Origin: Pleomorphomonas sp. T1.2MG-36
GTDB taxonomy: Bacteria; Pseudomonadota; Alphaproteobacteria; Rhizobiales; Pleomorphomonadaceae
Direction of reading: 5' to 3'
DNA length: 64,000 nt
Assembly: GCF_950100655.1 (NCBI RefSeq)
Contig: NZ_CATNLY010000034.1
Span: 124,001 to 188,000 of the forward strand
In this document: piece by piece, positions 31,521-40,425 of the stretch
Layout of the letters: every line of letters starts with the position of its first letter
Numbering within the stretch: position 1 is the stretch's first letter
Notes under the pieces: model-generated
Told to the model about the DNA's origin: nothing
Database searches by the model: none
What the model saw: the letters and a program-made list of their open reading frames with translations, nothing else
Program-made: the position numbers and the translations under genes

Positions 31521-32491
31521 TGACCTCTGTTTCCAAACTTCTGCGCCGGTCCGAAACGGCGGTGCTCGCCATCCTCATCGTCGTGATGATCGTGATCGGC
31601 GTGATCAATCCGGCCTTCTGGCAGGCCGACAACCTGTTCAACCTCTTGAGGGCCAACGTCGTCATCGGCATCATGGCGCTCAGCGTGCTGATCGTCATGA
31701 TCTCGGGAGGCATCGACGTCTCCTTCCCCGCCTTCGCCGTCGCCGCCATGTACCTGACGGTGATCGCCATGAACGCGATGGGCTATCAGGGGGTGGTGCT
31801 GCCGTTCATCGGCGCCACGCTGATCGGCCTGATCTGCGGTCTGGCAAATGCCTTCTTCATCCACACCTTCCGCATGATCCCGCTGATCGTCACGCTCGGT
31901 TCGGCATCGGTGGTGCGCGGCCTGTTGCTCGGCCTCGTCGGCACGTCGATCATCAACATCGATCGCATGCCGCCGTCGCTGATCGCCTTCGGCAGCAGCA
32001 CCGTCGGCATCGGCGGCAGCAAGCTATCGCTGATGATCTTCATCTACATCGGCATCGCGGTGCTGATGTGGCTGTTCCTGACGCGCACCATGGCCGGCCG
32101 CGCCGTGTTCGCCTATGGCGACGACGCCGAGTCGGCCAAGCGCGTCGGCTTCAACACCCGCCGCACGGTCTATCTGGTCTACGGGCTCGCCGGAGCGCTC
32201 GCGGGGTTTGCCGGCCTATTGCATTCCTCGATGATCTGGCTTGCCAACCCGCGCGATTTCGTCGGTTACGAGCTCGACGTCATCGCCGCCGTCGTGCTGG
32301 GCGGTGCGTCGATCTTCGGCGGCCGAGGCTCGGTATTCGGCACCATCCTTGGCGTCTTCATGCTGACGCTGATCAAGAACAGCCTGATCATCATGCGCAT
32401 CGACAACACCTGGCAGGGCGTCGTCGTCGGTTGTGTCATCGTCATCGCCACGGCCCTCACCGCCTGGCGTGACCGCAAGGCGCTCGTGTGA
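31520..32491 (+). CDS. CUT2-type sugar ABC transporter permease
   Basis: This 323-aa inner-membrane protein has about eight to ten hydrophobic segments and the RbsC-family blocks MISGGIDVSF, ANAFFIHTF and VIAAVVLGGASIFGGRGS near the end. It forms half of the channel with the next permease. It overlaps the ATPase gene by one base and the next permease gene by four. Confidence 0.93.
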   Translation: MTSVSKLLRRSETAVLAILIVVMIVIGVINPAFWQADNLFNLLRANVVIGIMALSVLIVMISGGIDVSFPAFAVAAMYLTVIAMNAMGYQGVVLPFIGATLIGLICGLANAFFIHTFRMIPLIVTLGSASVVRGLLLGLVGTSIINIDRMPPSLIAFGSSTVGIGGSKLSLMIFIYIGIAVLMWLFLTRTMAGRAVFAYGDDAESAKRVGFNTRRTVYLVYGLAGALAGFAGLLHSSMIWLANPRDFVGYELDVIAAVVLGGASIFGGRGSVFGTILGVFMLTLIKNSLIIMRIDNTWQGVVVGCVIVIATALTAWRDRKALV

Positions 32492-33501
32492 AAGCCAGAT
32501 CCATGAACAAGCTCACCGACCTCCGTCGCTTCATCAACCGCGACAACAACATCGTCCAGCTCCTGATCATCACCGCGGTGATCTTCCTGCTGATGTCGGC
32601 GTTGGAGCCGAACAAGTTCCTGCGCTACTACAACTTCGAATCAATCAGCTTCATCTTTCCCGAGCTCGGCATCGTCGCCATCGCCATGATGCTGGCCATG
32701 CTGACCGGCGGTATCGACCTGTCGGTAATCGGCATCGCCAACCTCGCCGGCATCCTGGCCGGCGTGTTCTTCACCCGCCTCTACCCGGCCTCCCCCGACG
32801 CCGGCACGGCGGCGGAGCTGATGCGGGTGGCTGCCGGTGTGACCCTGGCGCTGGGGGTCGGACTGATTGCCGGCACGCTCAACGGCCTGCTGATCGCCAA
32901 GGTGAGGATTACGCCGATCCTCGCCACGCTCGGAACCGGCCAGATCTTCACCGGCTTCTGCATGGTGCTGACCGGCGGCCCGGCCATCGTCGGGTTTCCC
33001 GCCTGGTGGGGCTTCATCGGCAACGGCAAGATCCTCGGCATCGCCGTGCCGCTGGTCCTGTTCCTGCTGGTGGCAGTGGCAATCGCTGTCATGCTGACGC
33101 GGACGCCCTTCGGCCTCAACCTGTTCCTGATCGGCACCAACCCGCGCGCCGCCGTGTTCGCCGGTCTCAGGACCGAGCGCATGGTGCTCTACTCCTACAT
33201 GCTGAGCGGCACGCTCGCCGCGCTGGCCGGCATCGTGCTCTCGGGCCGCACCAACGCCGCCAAGTCCGACTACGGCACCTCCTACCTCCTCCAGGCGGTG
33301 CTGATCTCGGTGCTGGGCGGCACCAATCCCGCCGGCGGCAAGGGCACGGTGCTCGGCGTTTCCATCGCCGTCATCGCCCTGATGCTGCTCGCCTCCGGCT
33401 TCCAGATGATGCGCTTCTCCAACCACCTCATCGATTTCATCTGGGGCGGCTTCCTGCTGCTCGTCATGGTGATCAACGTTTTGAGGAATCGCGGCAAATG
33501 A
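32488..33501 (+). CDS. CUT2-type sugar ABC transporter permease
   Basis: This 337-aa membrane protein is the second RbsC-type permease. It has MLTGGIDLSVIG, LNGLLIAKVRITPILATLGT and VLISVLGGTNPAGGKG. The GTG at 32488 has AAGG 7 bases upstream and overlaps the preceding stop; an ATG at 32503 would drop five residues. Two different permeases suggest a heterodimeric channel. It overlaps the next gene by four bases (ATGA). Confidence 0.92.
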   Translation: MKARSMNKLTDLRRFINRDNNIVQLLIITAVIFLLMSALEPNKFLRYYNFESISFIFPELGIVAIAMMLAMLTGGIDLSVIGIANLAGILAGVFFTRLYPASPDAGTAAELMRVAAGVTLALGVGLIAGTLNGLLIAKVRITPILATLGTGQIFTGFCMVLTGGPAIVGFPAWWGFIGNGKILGIAVPLVLFLLVAVAIAVMLTRTPFGLNLFLIGTNPRAAVFAGLRTERMVLYSYMLSGTLAALAGIVLSGRTNAAKSDYGTSYLLQAVLISVLGGTNPAGGKGTVLGVSIAVIALMLLASGFQMMRFSNHLIDFIWGGFLLLVMVINVLRNRGK

Positions 33502-34574
33502 CCACTTTCCACCTCTCTCGCGCCGCCTTCGACGAAGTCGAGCGTCCGGCCGTCGAGCACGGCTCCCTCAAGGCCGGCCTGTTCCGCTACCCGACGGGCG
33601 TCGAGGCGATCCGTCTCGAGAATGCCCGTGGCGCCCTCATCGTCCTGCCCTATCTCGGACAGATGATCTGGCAGGCAGCCTTCGACGGCGTCGACCTCAC
33701 CATGAAGAGCATCTTCAAGGCGCCGCGCCGCGTGCCGACCATCGGCGAGACCTATGGCTGCTTCGCCTTCCACTCGGGGCTCCTGCGCAACGGCGTCCCC
33801 GGCCCCACCGACACCCACCCCTCGCATGGCGAAATGCCCTGCGCCGCCATGGACTGGGCCGGCATCGAGACGGGCAGCGACGCTCGCGGCGACTATCTGC
33901 GCGTCGTCGGCAGGTACGAATATGCCATGGGCTTCGGCTCGCACTACGAGGCGCGGCCGTCGGTGACGCTGCGGGCCGGCTCGGCTCGCTTCGACATGGC
34001 GATGGAGGTGACCAACCTGTCGGCCGGCGATCCGATGGACCTCATGTACATGTGCCACGTCAACTACGCCTTCAGCGAAGGCGCCGAGATCCTTCAGCAG
34101 GCGCCCTTCACGCCCGACCGCACGGTGACGCGCAGTGCGGTGCCGGCCCATGTCCGCCCCAACCCCGACTATCTCGCGCGCGTCGCCGCGCTGGCCGCCG
34201 ATCCCGCCGGCAGTCGCATCGTTCGCAGGGCCGACGGCTATGATCCCGAGCAGGTGTTCTATCTGCGCGGTCTCGGCACCGATGCCGCTGGCGACACGCG
34301 CCTGATGATGCGCCGGCCGGAGGGCGACGCCTTCTTCGCCCGCTACAACACCACCGATTTCCCCAAGACGGTGCGCTGGATCCTCGCCGGGCACGACCAG
34401 CAGGTGGCGGCCTTCGCGCTGCCGTCGACCTGCGAGCCGGAAGGCTACACGGCGGAAAAGCAGAAGGGCAACGTCCGCAGCCTTGCGGCCGGAGAGACGG
34501 CTCGCTTCACCGTGGAGCTCGGCCACCTCGATGCAGAGGAATGCCGGCGGGAAACTCAGCACATCGCCGGCTGA
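33498..34574 (+). CDS. DUF4432 family protein, possible sugar mutarotase
   Basis: This 358-aa protein belongs to DUF4432, a family with the galactose mutarotase-like beta-sandwich fold. YGCFAFHSGLLRNG and DLMYMCHVNYAF carry His residues that could act in the active site. No signal peptide is present, so it works in the cytoplasm after uptake. It is coupled to the second permease by an ATGA overlap and precedes deoxyribokinase, so anomerisation of imported deoxyribose is a reasonable inference. No activity is established for it here. Confidence 0.8.
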   Translation: MTTFHLSRAAFDEVERPAVEHGSLKAGLFRYPTGVEAIRLENARGALIVLPYLGQMIWQAAFDGVDLTMKSIFKAPRRVPTIGETYGCFAFHSGLLRNGVPGPTDTHPSHGEMPCAAMDWAGIETGSDARGDYLRVVGRYEYAMGFGSHYEARPSVTLRAGSARFDMAMEVTNLSAGDPMDLMYMCHVNYAFSEGAEILQQAPFTPDRTVTRSAVPAHVRPNPDYLARVAALAADPAGSRIVRRADGYDPEQVFYLRGLGTDAAGDTRLMMRRPEGDAFFARYNTTDFPKTVRWILAGHDQQVAAFALPSTCEPEGYTAEKQKGNVRSLAAGETARFTVELGHLDAEECRRETQHIAG

Positions 34575-34634
34575 ACGTCGCGCGAGGAACAATCGGCCGC
34601 GCTCCCTGGCGGGCGGCGGACACCGGAGGAACAG

Positions 34635-35549
34635 ATGTCGAAGATCGCCGTTGTCGGCTCCAACATGATGGACCTGATCACCTACGTGAATCGCATGCCA
34701 CTGCGCGGTGAGACCATCGAGGCACCGACCTTCGAGATGGGTCATGGCGGCAAGGGCGCCAACCAGGCGATCGCCGCCGCCCGGCTCGGCTCCAAGGTGG
34801 CGATGGTGACGCGCGTCGGCGACGACGCCTTCGCCGATGCGACGATTGCCAACTTCCAGCGCAACGGCATCGATACCACCCACGTGCTGCGCACGCCGGG
34901 CCGCTCGTCGGGCGTGGCGCCGATCTTCGTCGAGCCCTCGGGCGAGAACTCCATCCTGATCGTCAAGGGCGCCAACGCCGACCTGACGCCGGCCGACGTC
35001 GACGCCGCCACCCCGGCTCTCAAGGACTGCAAGCTGATCCTGATGCAGATGGAAGTGCCGGTCGAGACCGTCTACTACACGGTCCGCAAGGCCAAGGAAC
35101 TCGGCGTGCCGACGCTGCTCAACCCCGCGCCCGCCGCCGCCGACCTCGACGTGGCGCGCCTGGCCGACCTCGCCTTCCTCACCCCCAACGAAACCGAGCT
35201 CGCGACGCTGACCGGCCTGCCGGTCGGCAACGAGCACGAGGCCGAAGTGGCTGCACGCTCGCTCACCGCCCGCGGCATCGGCACGGTGGTCGTCACCATG
35301 GGCGGACGTGGCGCCCTCCTGGTCGATGCCGGCGGCACCCGCCGCATCGCACCGATCAAGGTGGAACCGGTGGACACCACCGGCGCCGGCGATGCCTTCA
35401 TCGGGTCGTTCGCCCACTTCTGCACCGAGGGGCTGCCGGTGTTCGAAGCCCTGACGGAAGCGGCCAAATACGCCGCCGACTCGATCACCAGGCGCGGTAC
35501 CCAGCGCTCCTACGCGACACTTGCGGACTTCCGCGCCCGCTTCCCCTGA
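34635..35549 (+). CDS. deoK: Deoxyribokinase (ribokinase family)
   Basis: DeoK phosphorylates 2-deoxy-D-ribose at O5, producing the substrate of DeoC. The 304-aa PfkB-family protein has GSNMMDLITYVNRMPLRGET at the N-terminus, where ribokinases read GSxNMDL and deoxyribokinases have GSNMxDLITY, plus GHGGKGANQA, LLNPAPA and the catalytic DTTGAGDAF. Together with deoC and deoR this supports deoxyribose over ribose. ATG 34635 has GGAGGA upstream. It appears to be the last gene of the operon. Confidence 0.88.
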   Translation: MSKIAVVGSNMMDLITYVNRMPLRGETIEAPTFEMGHGGKGANQAIAAARLGSKVAMVTRVGDDAFADATIANFQRNGIDTTHVLRTPGRSSGVAPIFVEPSGENSILIVKGANADLTPADVDAATPALKDCKLILMQMEVPVETVYYTVRKAKELGVPTLLNPAPAAADLDVARLADLAFLTPNETELATLTGLPVGNEHEAEVAARSLTARGIGTVVVTMGGRGALLVDAGGTRRIAPIKVEPVDTTGAGDAFIGSFAHFCTEGLPVFEALTEAAKYAADSITRRGTQRSYATLADFRARFP

Positions 35550-35706
35550 GCGCGGCAAGCCTGCGGGAACGCCAACGACGGCTTTCGCGGGAACTGCTCC
35601 GCCGATACTTCGTTGTTTCCTCGTCGCCCTGACTCGGCTGCCGGACAAAACCCTCGGCAGTCGATGCTGGGTCCTTCACTATGAATGGATCGCGCGAGGT
35701 GAGAAG

Positions 35707-35958
35707 ATGAACGACGCAAGCATCGGCTGGATCGCAGCCATCATTATCGGCGGCCTCGCGGGCTGGATTGCCTCAGGCCTGATGAAAACCGACACGGGCA
35801 TTTTCCTGAACGTCGTGCTCGGCATCATCGGTGCCGCCATTGCTAGTTTCCTGTTCGGGATCCTCGGCATCTCGTTCGGCGGCTGGATCGGCTATCTGAT
35901 CGCCGGCGTCGTCGGCGCCTGCATTCTGGTCGGCGTCGTCAGGGCCGTCAGAAGATAA
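35707..35958 (+). CDS. GlsB/YeaQ/YmgE family small membrane protein
   Basis: This 83-aa protein is almost entirely hydrophobic, with three membrane segments rich in Gly (IAAIIIGGLAGWIASGLMK, LGIIGAAIASFLFG, IAGVVGACILVG). It matches the YeaQ/YmgE transglycosylase-associated family, which is linked to stress responses without a known activity. ATG 35707 follows GAGGTGAGAAG. It lies 20 bases before the tRNA-Arg gene on the opposite strand. Confidence 0.88.
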   Translation: MNDASIGWIAAIIIGGLAGWIASGLMKTDTGIFLNVVLGIIGAAIASFLFGILGISFGGWIGYLIAGVVGACILVGVVRAVRR

Positions 35959-35978
35959 CGAATCTCACAGTTGGAAAG

Positions 35979-36055
<77 letters not shown>

Positions 36056-36060
36056 GCGGT

Positions 36061-36085
36061 GCGGCCGGACCAAGCGTCCGGCCGC
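36061..36085. repeat. Strong inverted repeat beside tRNA-Arg
   Basis: A perfect 10-bp stem (36061-36070 with 36076-36085, 5-base loop) lies 5 bases upstream of the tRNA. It has no T-run on either side. Its role is unknown; it may be an upstream processing signal or a weak terminator. The rest of the gap to 36228 shows no gene. Confidence 0.5.
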
Positions 36086-36228
36086 TTCGGCTCATCTATC
36101 AAATCAATGGCGGCTTTGACAGCCCTTTTCGACGGACCGCATGCCCTCAGGGGAAGGCAGCCTTGCCATCGGGCGGATAGGCGAGAGGCGCGGCGTTCGC
36201 TAGAGTCGGATGCCTCAGAGTTCCTGTC

Positions 36229-37047
36229 ATGTCCAGCGTCCGATCAATCGTGCTCTGCCTTGTCCTGTCCATGCCGGCCGCCCTGCCGGCAGAGGCGCAG
36301 GAGACCTGCGGCAATGGTTCGGTGACGCCGACCCATCGGATAGGGGCGCCGATCCCGCTGCCGGCGGCGACCATCCGTCCGGTGGTGACGCTGATCCCGC
36401 TTCAGGCGGACGCCCCCACGCTTATGGTCGTCCTTGAGGGCGTCGTCCTGCCCGCCAGGGCGGGGGCCGCGGCCCGCGCGATCCAGACCGGTGTCCTTGC
36501 CGGCCTCCGTGACACGCCCGCCACATTCGTCGCGTCGGACGAGGCGCCGGACCGTCACGGACGGCGGCGCGGCACCGTCCAGTTCGAGGGAGGCGACGGC
36601 CTCGGTGAGCGGCTTCTTCACGCCGGAGCAGGCCTTGCCGATGTGTCCTTTGCGCCCTGCGCGGACCGCTTTCTTGCCGCCGAAGCCCAGGCGCGCGCGG
36701 AAAAACGTGGCGTTTGGCGGCAAAGCCGGATATGGACGGACTTGAACGCGGCGGCGACTGGCCTGCCCGATTTCGTGCTCGGCCGCGGCAAGGTTGCCTC
36801 GGTTGGCCGATCGGGCCGAACCACCTATATCAATTTCGGCGACAACTTCCGGACGGATGCCACGGTGCGCCTTCGAGAGGCCTTGACGTCGTCACTTGTC
36901 GCTGCCGGGCGACCACCGGAGAGTCTCTCCGGACGGATGATCGAGGTTCGCGGCTGGGCTCGCTGGCGCGACGGCCTCGATTTGGAACTCGATACGCCGG
37001 CAGCCTTGCGGCTGTGGGACGAGGCGACGGATAAGGGAACGGACTAG
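36229..37047 (+). CDS. Secreted thermonuclease-like protein with degenerate active site
   Basis: This 272-aa protein has a signal peptide ending at PAEAQ (about 24). Residues 45-165 resemble the staphylococcal nuclease fold: DRHGRRRGTV (108-117) matches the DRYGR block and ADRFLAAEAQARAEKRGVW the C-terminal helix. The usual L-x-G-IDAPE motif is EGVVLPA (70-76), so the metal-binding Asp and the Glu are absent. A further C-terminal region (about 185-265) resembles the beta-rich extension seen in some alphaproteobacterial members. It may bind rather than cut nucleic acid. It lies just upstream of the M48 lipoprotein. Confidence 0.7.
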   Translation: MSSVRSIVLCLVLSMPAALPAEAQETCGNGSVTPTHRIGAPIPLPAATIRPVVTLIPLQADAPTLMVVLEGVVLPARAGAAARAIQTGVLAGLRDTPATFVASDEAPDRHGRRRGTVQFEGGDGLGERLLHAGAGLADVSFAPCADRFLAAEAQARAEKRGVWRQSRIWTDLNAAATGLPDFVLGRGKVASVGRSGRTTYINFGDNFRTDATVRLREALTSSLVAAGRPPESLSGRMIEVRGWARWRDGLDLELDTPAALRLWDEATDKGTD

Positions 37048-37053
37048 GGCAGC

Positions 37054-38547
37054 ATGGTCGGACGGATGGGTATGACAGGCACTGTCTGCTGGTTCTCATC
37101 GAGAGCCGCCATGCTGGCGCTCGCGCTGTCGCTCGCCGGCTGCATGGGGCTGTCCGGCGAGGACGGCGGCATTTCAGCCGAGCAGATGGCGTCCGCCACC
37201 GTTCCGCAAGGCAAGGTCGACCCCAACGAGGTGGCGATTGCCGAGCGCGAGCACCCCAAGATCGTCGCCGCCTTCGGCGGTACCTACGAGGATCGCGAAG
37301 CCGAGCTGGCAATCGCCAGCGTGGTCGGGCGGTTGGTTGCCGCCAGCCCCGAGCCCTGGCGCAGCTATCGCGTCACCATTTTGAATTCGCCCGCCGTCAA
37401 CGCCTTCGCCCTGCCGGGCGGATACGTCTACGTGACGCGCGGCCTCCTGGCGCTCGCCAGCGACACGGCCGAAGTGGCCGCCGTCATCTCCCACGAGATG
37501 GCCCACGTCACCGCGCGCCACGCCTTCCTGCGCGCCCAGAAGGCCGAGGCCGCCGCCGTGGCCAGCCAGGCCGTGCAGGACGTCGTGCAAGACCCGGCTG
37601 TGCAACGCGTGGCCCTCGCCTCCACCCAGGTGTCGCTGGCCCGATTCTCCCAGATCCAGGAGCTCGAGGCCGATCGGGTAGGCATCGCAACGCTGGCCAA
37701 GGCCGGCTTCGATCCATTCGGCTCGCCACGCTTCCTGACCTCGATGTCTCGACTCGCCGCCTGGAAGAACGGGCTGCCGGAGGACGACACCGGCGCCATC
37801 GACTTCCTGTCCTCGCATCCGTCGACCCCCGAGCGCCTCGCTCAGGCACAGGAAGTCGCGAAGGCCACCGGCGTTACCGACGGCGAGGTCGACCGCGACG
37901 GCTATCTCTCGCGCATCGACGGCATCATGTATGGCGACGATCCGAACGAAGGCTATGTGCGCGGCCGCCAGTTCCTGCATGCCAAGCTGGGCTTTGGCTT
38001 CGAGGTCCCCCAAGGGTTCATGATCGACAACACGTCGAAGGCGGTGCTGGCCACCAATGCCGACGGCGTTGCCATGCGCTTCGACGGGGCCACCATCGCC
38101 GCCGGCAGCGACCTCGTTGAATATCTCACCTCGGGCTGGGTCAACGGCCTCGACAGGCAATCGGTGCGCACCGTATCGATCGCCGGCCTCCCGGCCGCCG
38201 TTGCCTCCGCCGCGGCGCGCGGTTTCACCTACCGCATCGCCGTCATCCGTTTCAACGACCAGGCCTTCCGCTTCCTGTTCGCGACGCGGGGCGATGCCGC
38301 CGCGCTCGACAGTACCTTCGCCTCCACGGTCGCTTCCTTCCGGTCGCTGTCGGAAGGCGAGAAAGCCTCGCTTGCCCCGTTGCGCATCCGCGTCGTCACG
38401 GTGGCCGCAGGCGACACGGCCGAGTCGCTCACGCGGCGCATGGTGTCGATGGATCGCGGTGTCGTCCTGTTCAGGGCGCTCAATGGTCTGGCGGCCAGCG
38501 AGCAGCCTCGCCCCGGTACGCGCGTCAAGATCATCGTCGATCGCTGA
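37054..38547 (+). CDS. M48 family metallopeptidase, lipoprotein
   Basis: This 497-aa protein has a lipobox LAGC with lipid-acceptor Cys30. The zinc motif HEMAH is at 147-151, and ELEADRVG supplies the third ligand, so it is a BepA/LoiP-like periplasmic protease probably involved in outer-membrane protein quality control. The last 55 residues (VVTVAAGDTAESLTRRM to the end) resemble a LysM-type peptidoglycan-binding domain. It starts 6 bases after the thermonuclease-like gene and is likely cotranscribed. An alternative start is ATG 37072. Confidence 0.9.
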   Translation: MVGRMGMTGTVCWFSSRAAMLALALSLAGCMGLSGEDGGISAEQMASATVPQGKVDPNEVAIAEREHPKIVAAFGGTYEDREAELAIASVVGRLVAASPEPWRSYRVTILNSPAVNAFALPGGYVYVTRGLLALASDTAEVAAVISHEMAHVTARHAFLRAQKAEAAAVASQAVQDVVQDPAVQRVALASTQVSLARFSQIQELEADRVGIATLAKAGFDPFGSPRFLTSMSRLAAWKNGLPEDDTGAIDFLSSHPSTPERLAQAQEVAKATGVTDGEVDRDGYLSRIDGIMYGDDPNEGYVRGRQFLHAKLGFGFEVPQGFMIDNTSKAVLATNADGVAMRFDGATIAAGSDLVEYLTSGWVNGLDRQSVRTVSIAGLPAAVASAAARGFTYRIAVIRFNDQAFRFLFATRGDAAALDSTFASTVASFRSLSEGEKASLAPLRIRVVTVAAGDTAESLTRRMVSMDRGVVLFRALNGLAASEQPRPGTRVKIIVDR

Positions 38548-38551
38548 GATT

Positions 38552-38586
38552 CCGCCACTGTTCACCTTTCGAGAACAGTGCGGCGG
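38552..38586 (+). terminator. Hairpin after the M48 peptidase gene
   Basis: A 12-bp stem with a 2-base bulge pairs 38552-38563 with 38573-38586 just past the stop. There is no T-run, so termination would be weak. Confidence 0.4.
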
Positions 38587-38677
38587 CAATACGCGGTCCT
38601 GACAAAACGGGCGCACGGTTCCATCTTCGGGTCACCAAGCGGGCGATACATCTTCGCCCCGTTCAGGGAGACCCGCG

Positions 38678-39379
38678 ATGATCACCATCCGCAAGGCCGC
38701 CGAGCGCGGCCATACCGACGCCGGCTGGCTCGACAGCCACCACAGCTTTTCCTTCGGCCACTATTTCGATGCCGCCGCCATGGGCTTCGGTCCCCTTCGC
38801 GTCATCAATGACGACCGCGTCGCCGGCGGTGGCGGCTTCCCGCCCCATCCGCATGCCGACATGGAGATCGTCTCCTACGTGCTCGAGGGCGCCCTGCAGC
38901 ACCGCGACAGCCTCGGGACCGGTTCGGTGATCCGGCCCGGTGACGTTCAGCGCATGAGCGCCGGCACCGGCATCCGCCACAGCGAGTTCAATGCGTCGTC
39001 AACCGATCCGGTGCACTTCCTGCAGATCTGGATCCTGCCGGAAGCGGATGGCTTCGCGCCGTCCTACGAGCAGAAGAGCTTTGGCGATGCCGAACTCGGA
39101 GATCGCCTGCGGCTGGTCGCTTCCCGCGACGGCCGAGACGGTGCGCTGACGCTCCACCGCGACGTGGATCTCTATGCCGGACGCCTCAAGGCCGGCACCG
39201 AGGCCAACCACGCGTTTGCCACGGGCCGGCTGGGCTGGCTGCAAGTGGCGCGCGGCAGCGTCACGATCAACGGTCAGGACCTGGAAGAGGGCGACGGTGC
39301 TGCCATCGAGCGGCTGTCCAACCTGTCGGTCGTCGCCAAGGGTGATGCCGAGATCCTGCTGTTCGACATGGCCCGCTGA
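38678..39379 (+). CDS. Pirin family protein (YhhW-like)
   Basis: This 233-aa bicupin has GGFPPHPHADMEIVSYVLEG, with the metal-binding HPH-x-x-x-E set, and RMSAGTGIRHSEFNAS, with a further His. It matches the YhhW group, whose E. coli member has quercetin 2,3-dioxygenase activity in vitro. The natural substrate is unknown. It is cytoplasmic. The ATG at 38678 follows an AGGGAGA ribosome binding site. Confidence 0.92.
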   Translation: MITIRKAAERGHTDAGWLDSHHSFSFGHYFDAAAMGFGPLRVINDDRVAGGGGFPPHPHADMEIVSYVLEGALQHRDSLGTGSVIRPGDVQRMSAGTGIRHSEFNASSTDPVHFLQIWILPEADGFAPSYEQKSFGDAELGDRLRLVASRDGRDGALTLHRDVDLYAGRLKAGTEANHAFATGRLGWLQVARGSVTINGQDLEEGDGAAIERLSNLSVVAKGDAEILLFDMAR

Positions 39380-39390
39380 GGACAGAGGAA

Positions 39391-39424
39391 AGCGCCGCCG
39401 TCCAACAACATCGGCGGCGGCGCT
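39391..39424. terminator. Hairpin between convergent genes
   Basis: A 10-bp stem (39391-39400 with 39415-39424) lies between the pirin gene and the convergent secreted-protein gene. T-runs are short on both sides, so it would be a weak shared terminator. Confidence 0.4.
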
Positions 39425-40308
39425 CATTCGGCAAACTTGGCATTGAAATCGTCGAGCGCCGACGTATCGCCTTCATAGCGGGCACCGTCAAAGACGAGCC
39501 GCATCGGGAAGGACTTCGCCTCGACCTGCTGGCTGGCGTCGCCGTTGACACAGGTGGCGGTGTAATCGATGGCAATGTCCAAGTCGGCGAGGCCGCGGTG
39601 CTTCTGCGTCCGTGTCTCGAAGACCGAGGGCGTCTCGCGATGGTCGAGAGTCTCGCATTGCTCGGTCTCCTCGCCCAGCGAATAGAGATACGGTCCGTCG
39701 TAGAGGTCGACGAGTTCGCCACTGACCACGCCGACCAGATGGAAGGAATCGAAGCCCTCCTGGGAATTGAAATGGCTGCTGAGCGTCACCGCCACCGGAC
39801 TGTCGGATGCGGCGAGCGGCAGCCGATAGCCGCCGGTCGGTCCGCCGGGATCGGTGGCGACCAGGAGTCGGCCGAGCGGCCTGTAGGCTGGCTTGACCTC
39901 CGCCACGGTCACCACACCGCCGCTGACGGCGGCGGCGTACGCTTTCCTGCCCGCCTCGATCACCGCGATTTCGGCGTAGTCCTGGGCGGCGATCTCCACG
40001 CCACGGTCCACGGGCTGGCCGGCGTCGGGATCGCTGGCGGCCTCGACGGCGTCCGCACCGGCAAACCGGTGCCCGATGCCATCCGTCCCGAGGCCCGGAT
40101 AGATGTCGTGCAGGACGTCGAGCGCCGTCGTGGTCGCCCCCGAAACGAGCGGCGCCGTCAGGCAAACCTTATCCTGATCGGCCGAAGCGCAATCCCCCAC
40201 CGCCACCGAGCGAAAGATAGCTCCGTTGTCTCCAGCGGCAGATGACCCCGCCGTCGGGAGTGACATCGCCGGAATGGCCAAGGTCAGCCACAGGCAAGAT
40301 CGCCTCAT
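39424..40308 (-). CDS. Secreted protein of unknown function
   Basis: This 294-aa protein has a signal peptide (RRSCLWLTLAIPAMSLPTAG, cleavage near SSAAG). I do not recognise a family. The mature part has several Cys residues (GDCAS, KVCLT, EQCETL, ATCVNG) that could form disulfides in the periplasm. ATGs at 40311 and 40308 are both possible; GGGGGAG lies 6 bases before 40308. It lies between pirin and carD. The frame is open over its full length with normal codon use, so it is a real gene, but no function is proposed. Confidence 0.75.
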   Translation of the reverse strand: MRRSCLWLTLAIPAMSLPTAGSSAAGDNGAIFRSVAVGDCASADQDKVCLTAPLVSGATTTALDVLHDIYPGLGTDGIGHRFAGADAVEAASDPDAGQPVDRGVEIAAQDYAEIAVIEAGRKAYAAAVSGGVVTVAEVKPAYRPLGRLLVATDPGGPTGGYRLPLAASDSPVAVTLSSHFNSQEGFDSFHLVGVVSGELVDLYDGPYLYSLGEETEQCETLDHRETPSVFETRTQKHRGLADLDIAIDYTATCVNGDASQQVEAKSFPMRLVFDGARYEGDTSALDDFNAKFAE

Positions 40309-40358
40309 CATATTCTCCCCCCAAGGACCGTCACTCGGCGCTCCCCCGAGCGAATGGC

Positions 40359-40390
40359 AAAAGGCCCGGCAGGTTTCCCCGCCGGGCCTT
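40359..40390 (-). terminator. Rho-independent terminator of carD
   Basis: On the minus strand a 10-bp stem (40361-40370 with 40381-40390, 10-base loop) ends in a run of four T, about 35 bases past the carD stop. Confidence 0.75.
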
Positions 40391-40425
40391 GAAAAAGAAA
40401 CGGACTAAAGCGCCGGCGACGCTTA

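Noticed and set aside
33282..35648. A 788-codon minus-strand frame across the permease, DUF4432 and deoK genes
   Set aside because: It is antisense to three well-supported genes and has biased, low-complexity composition.
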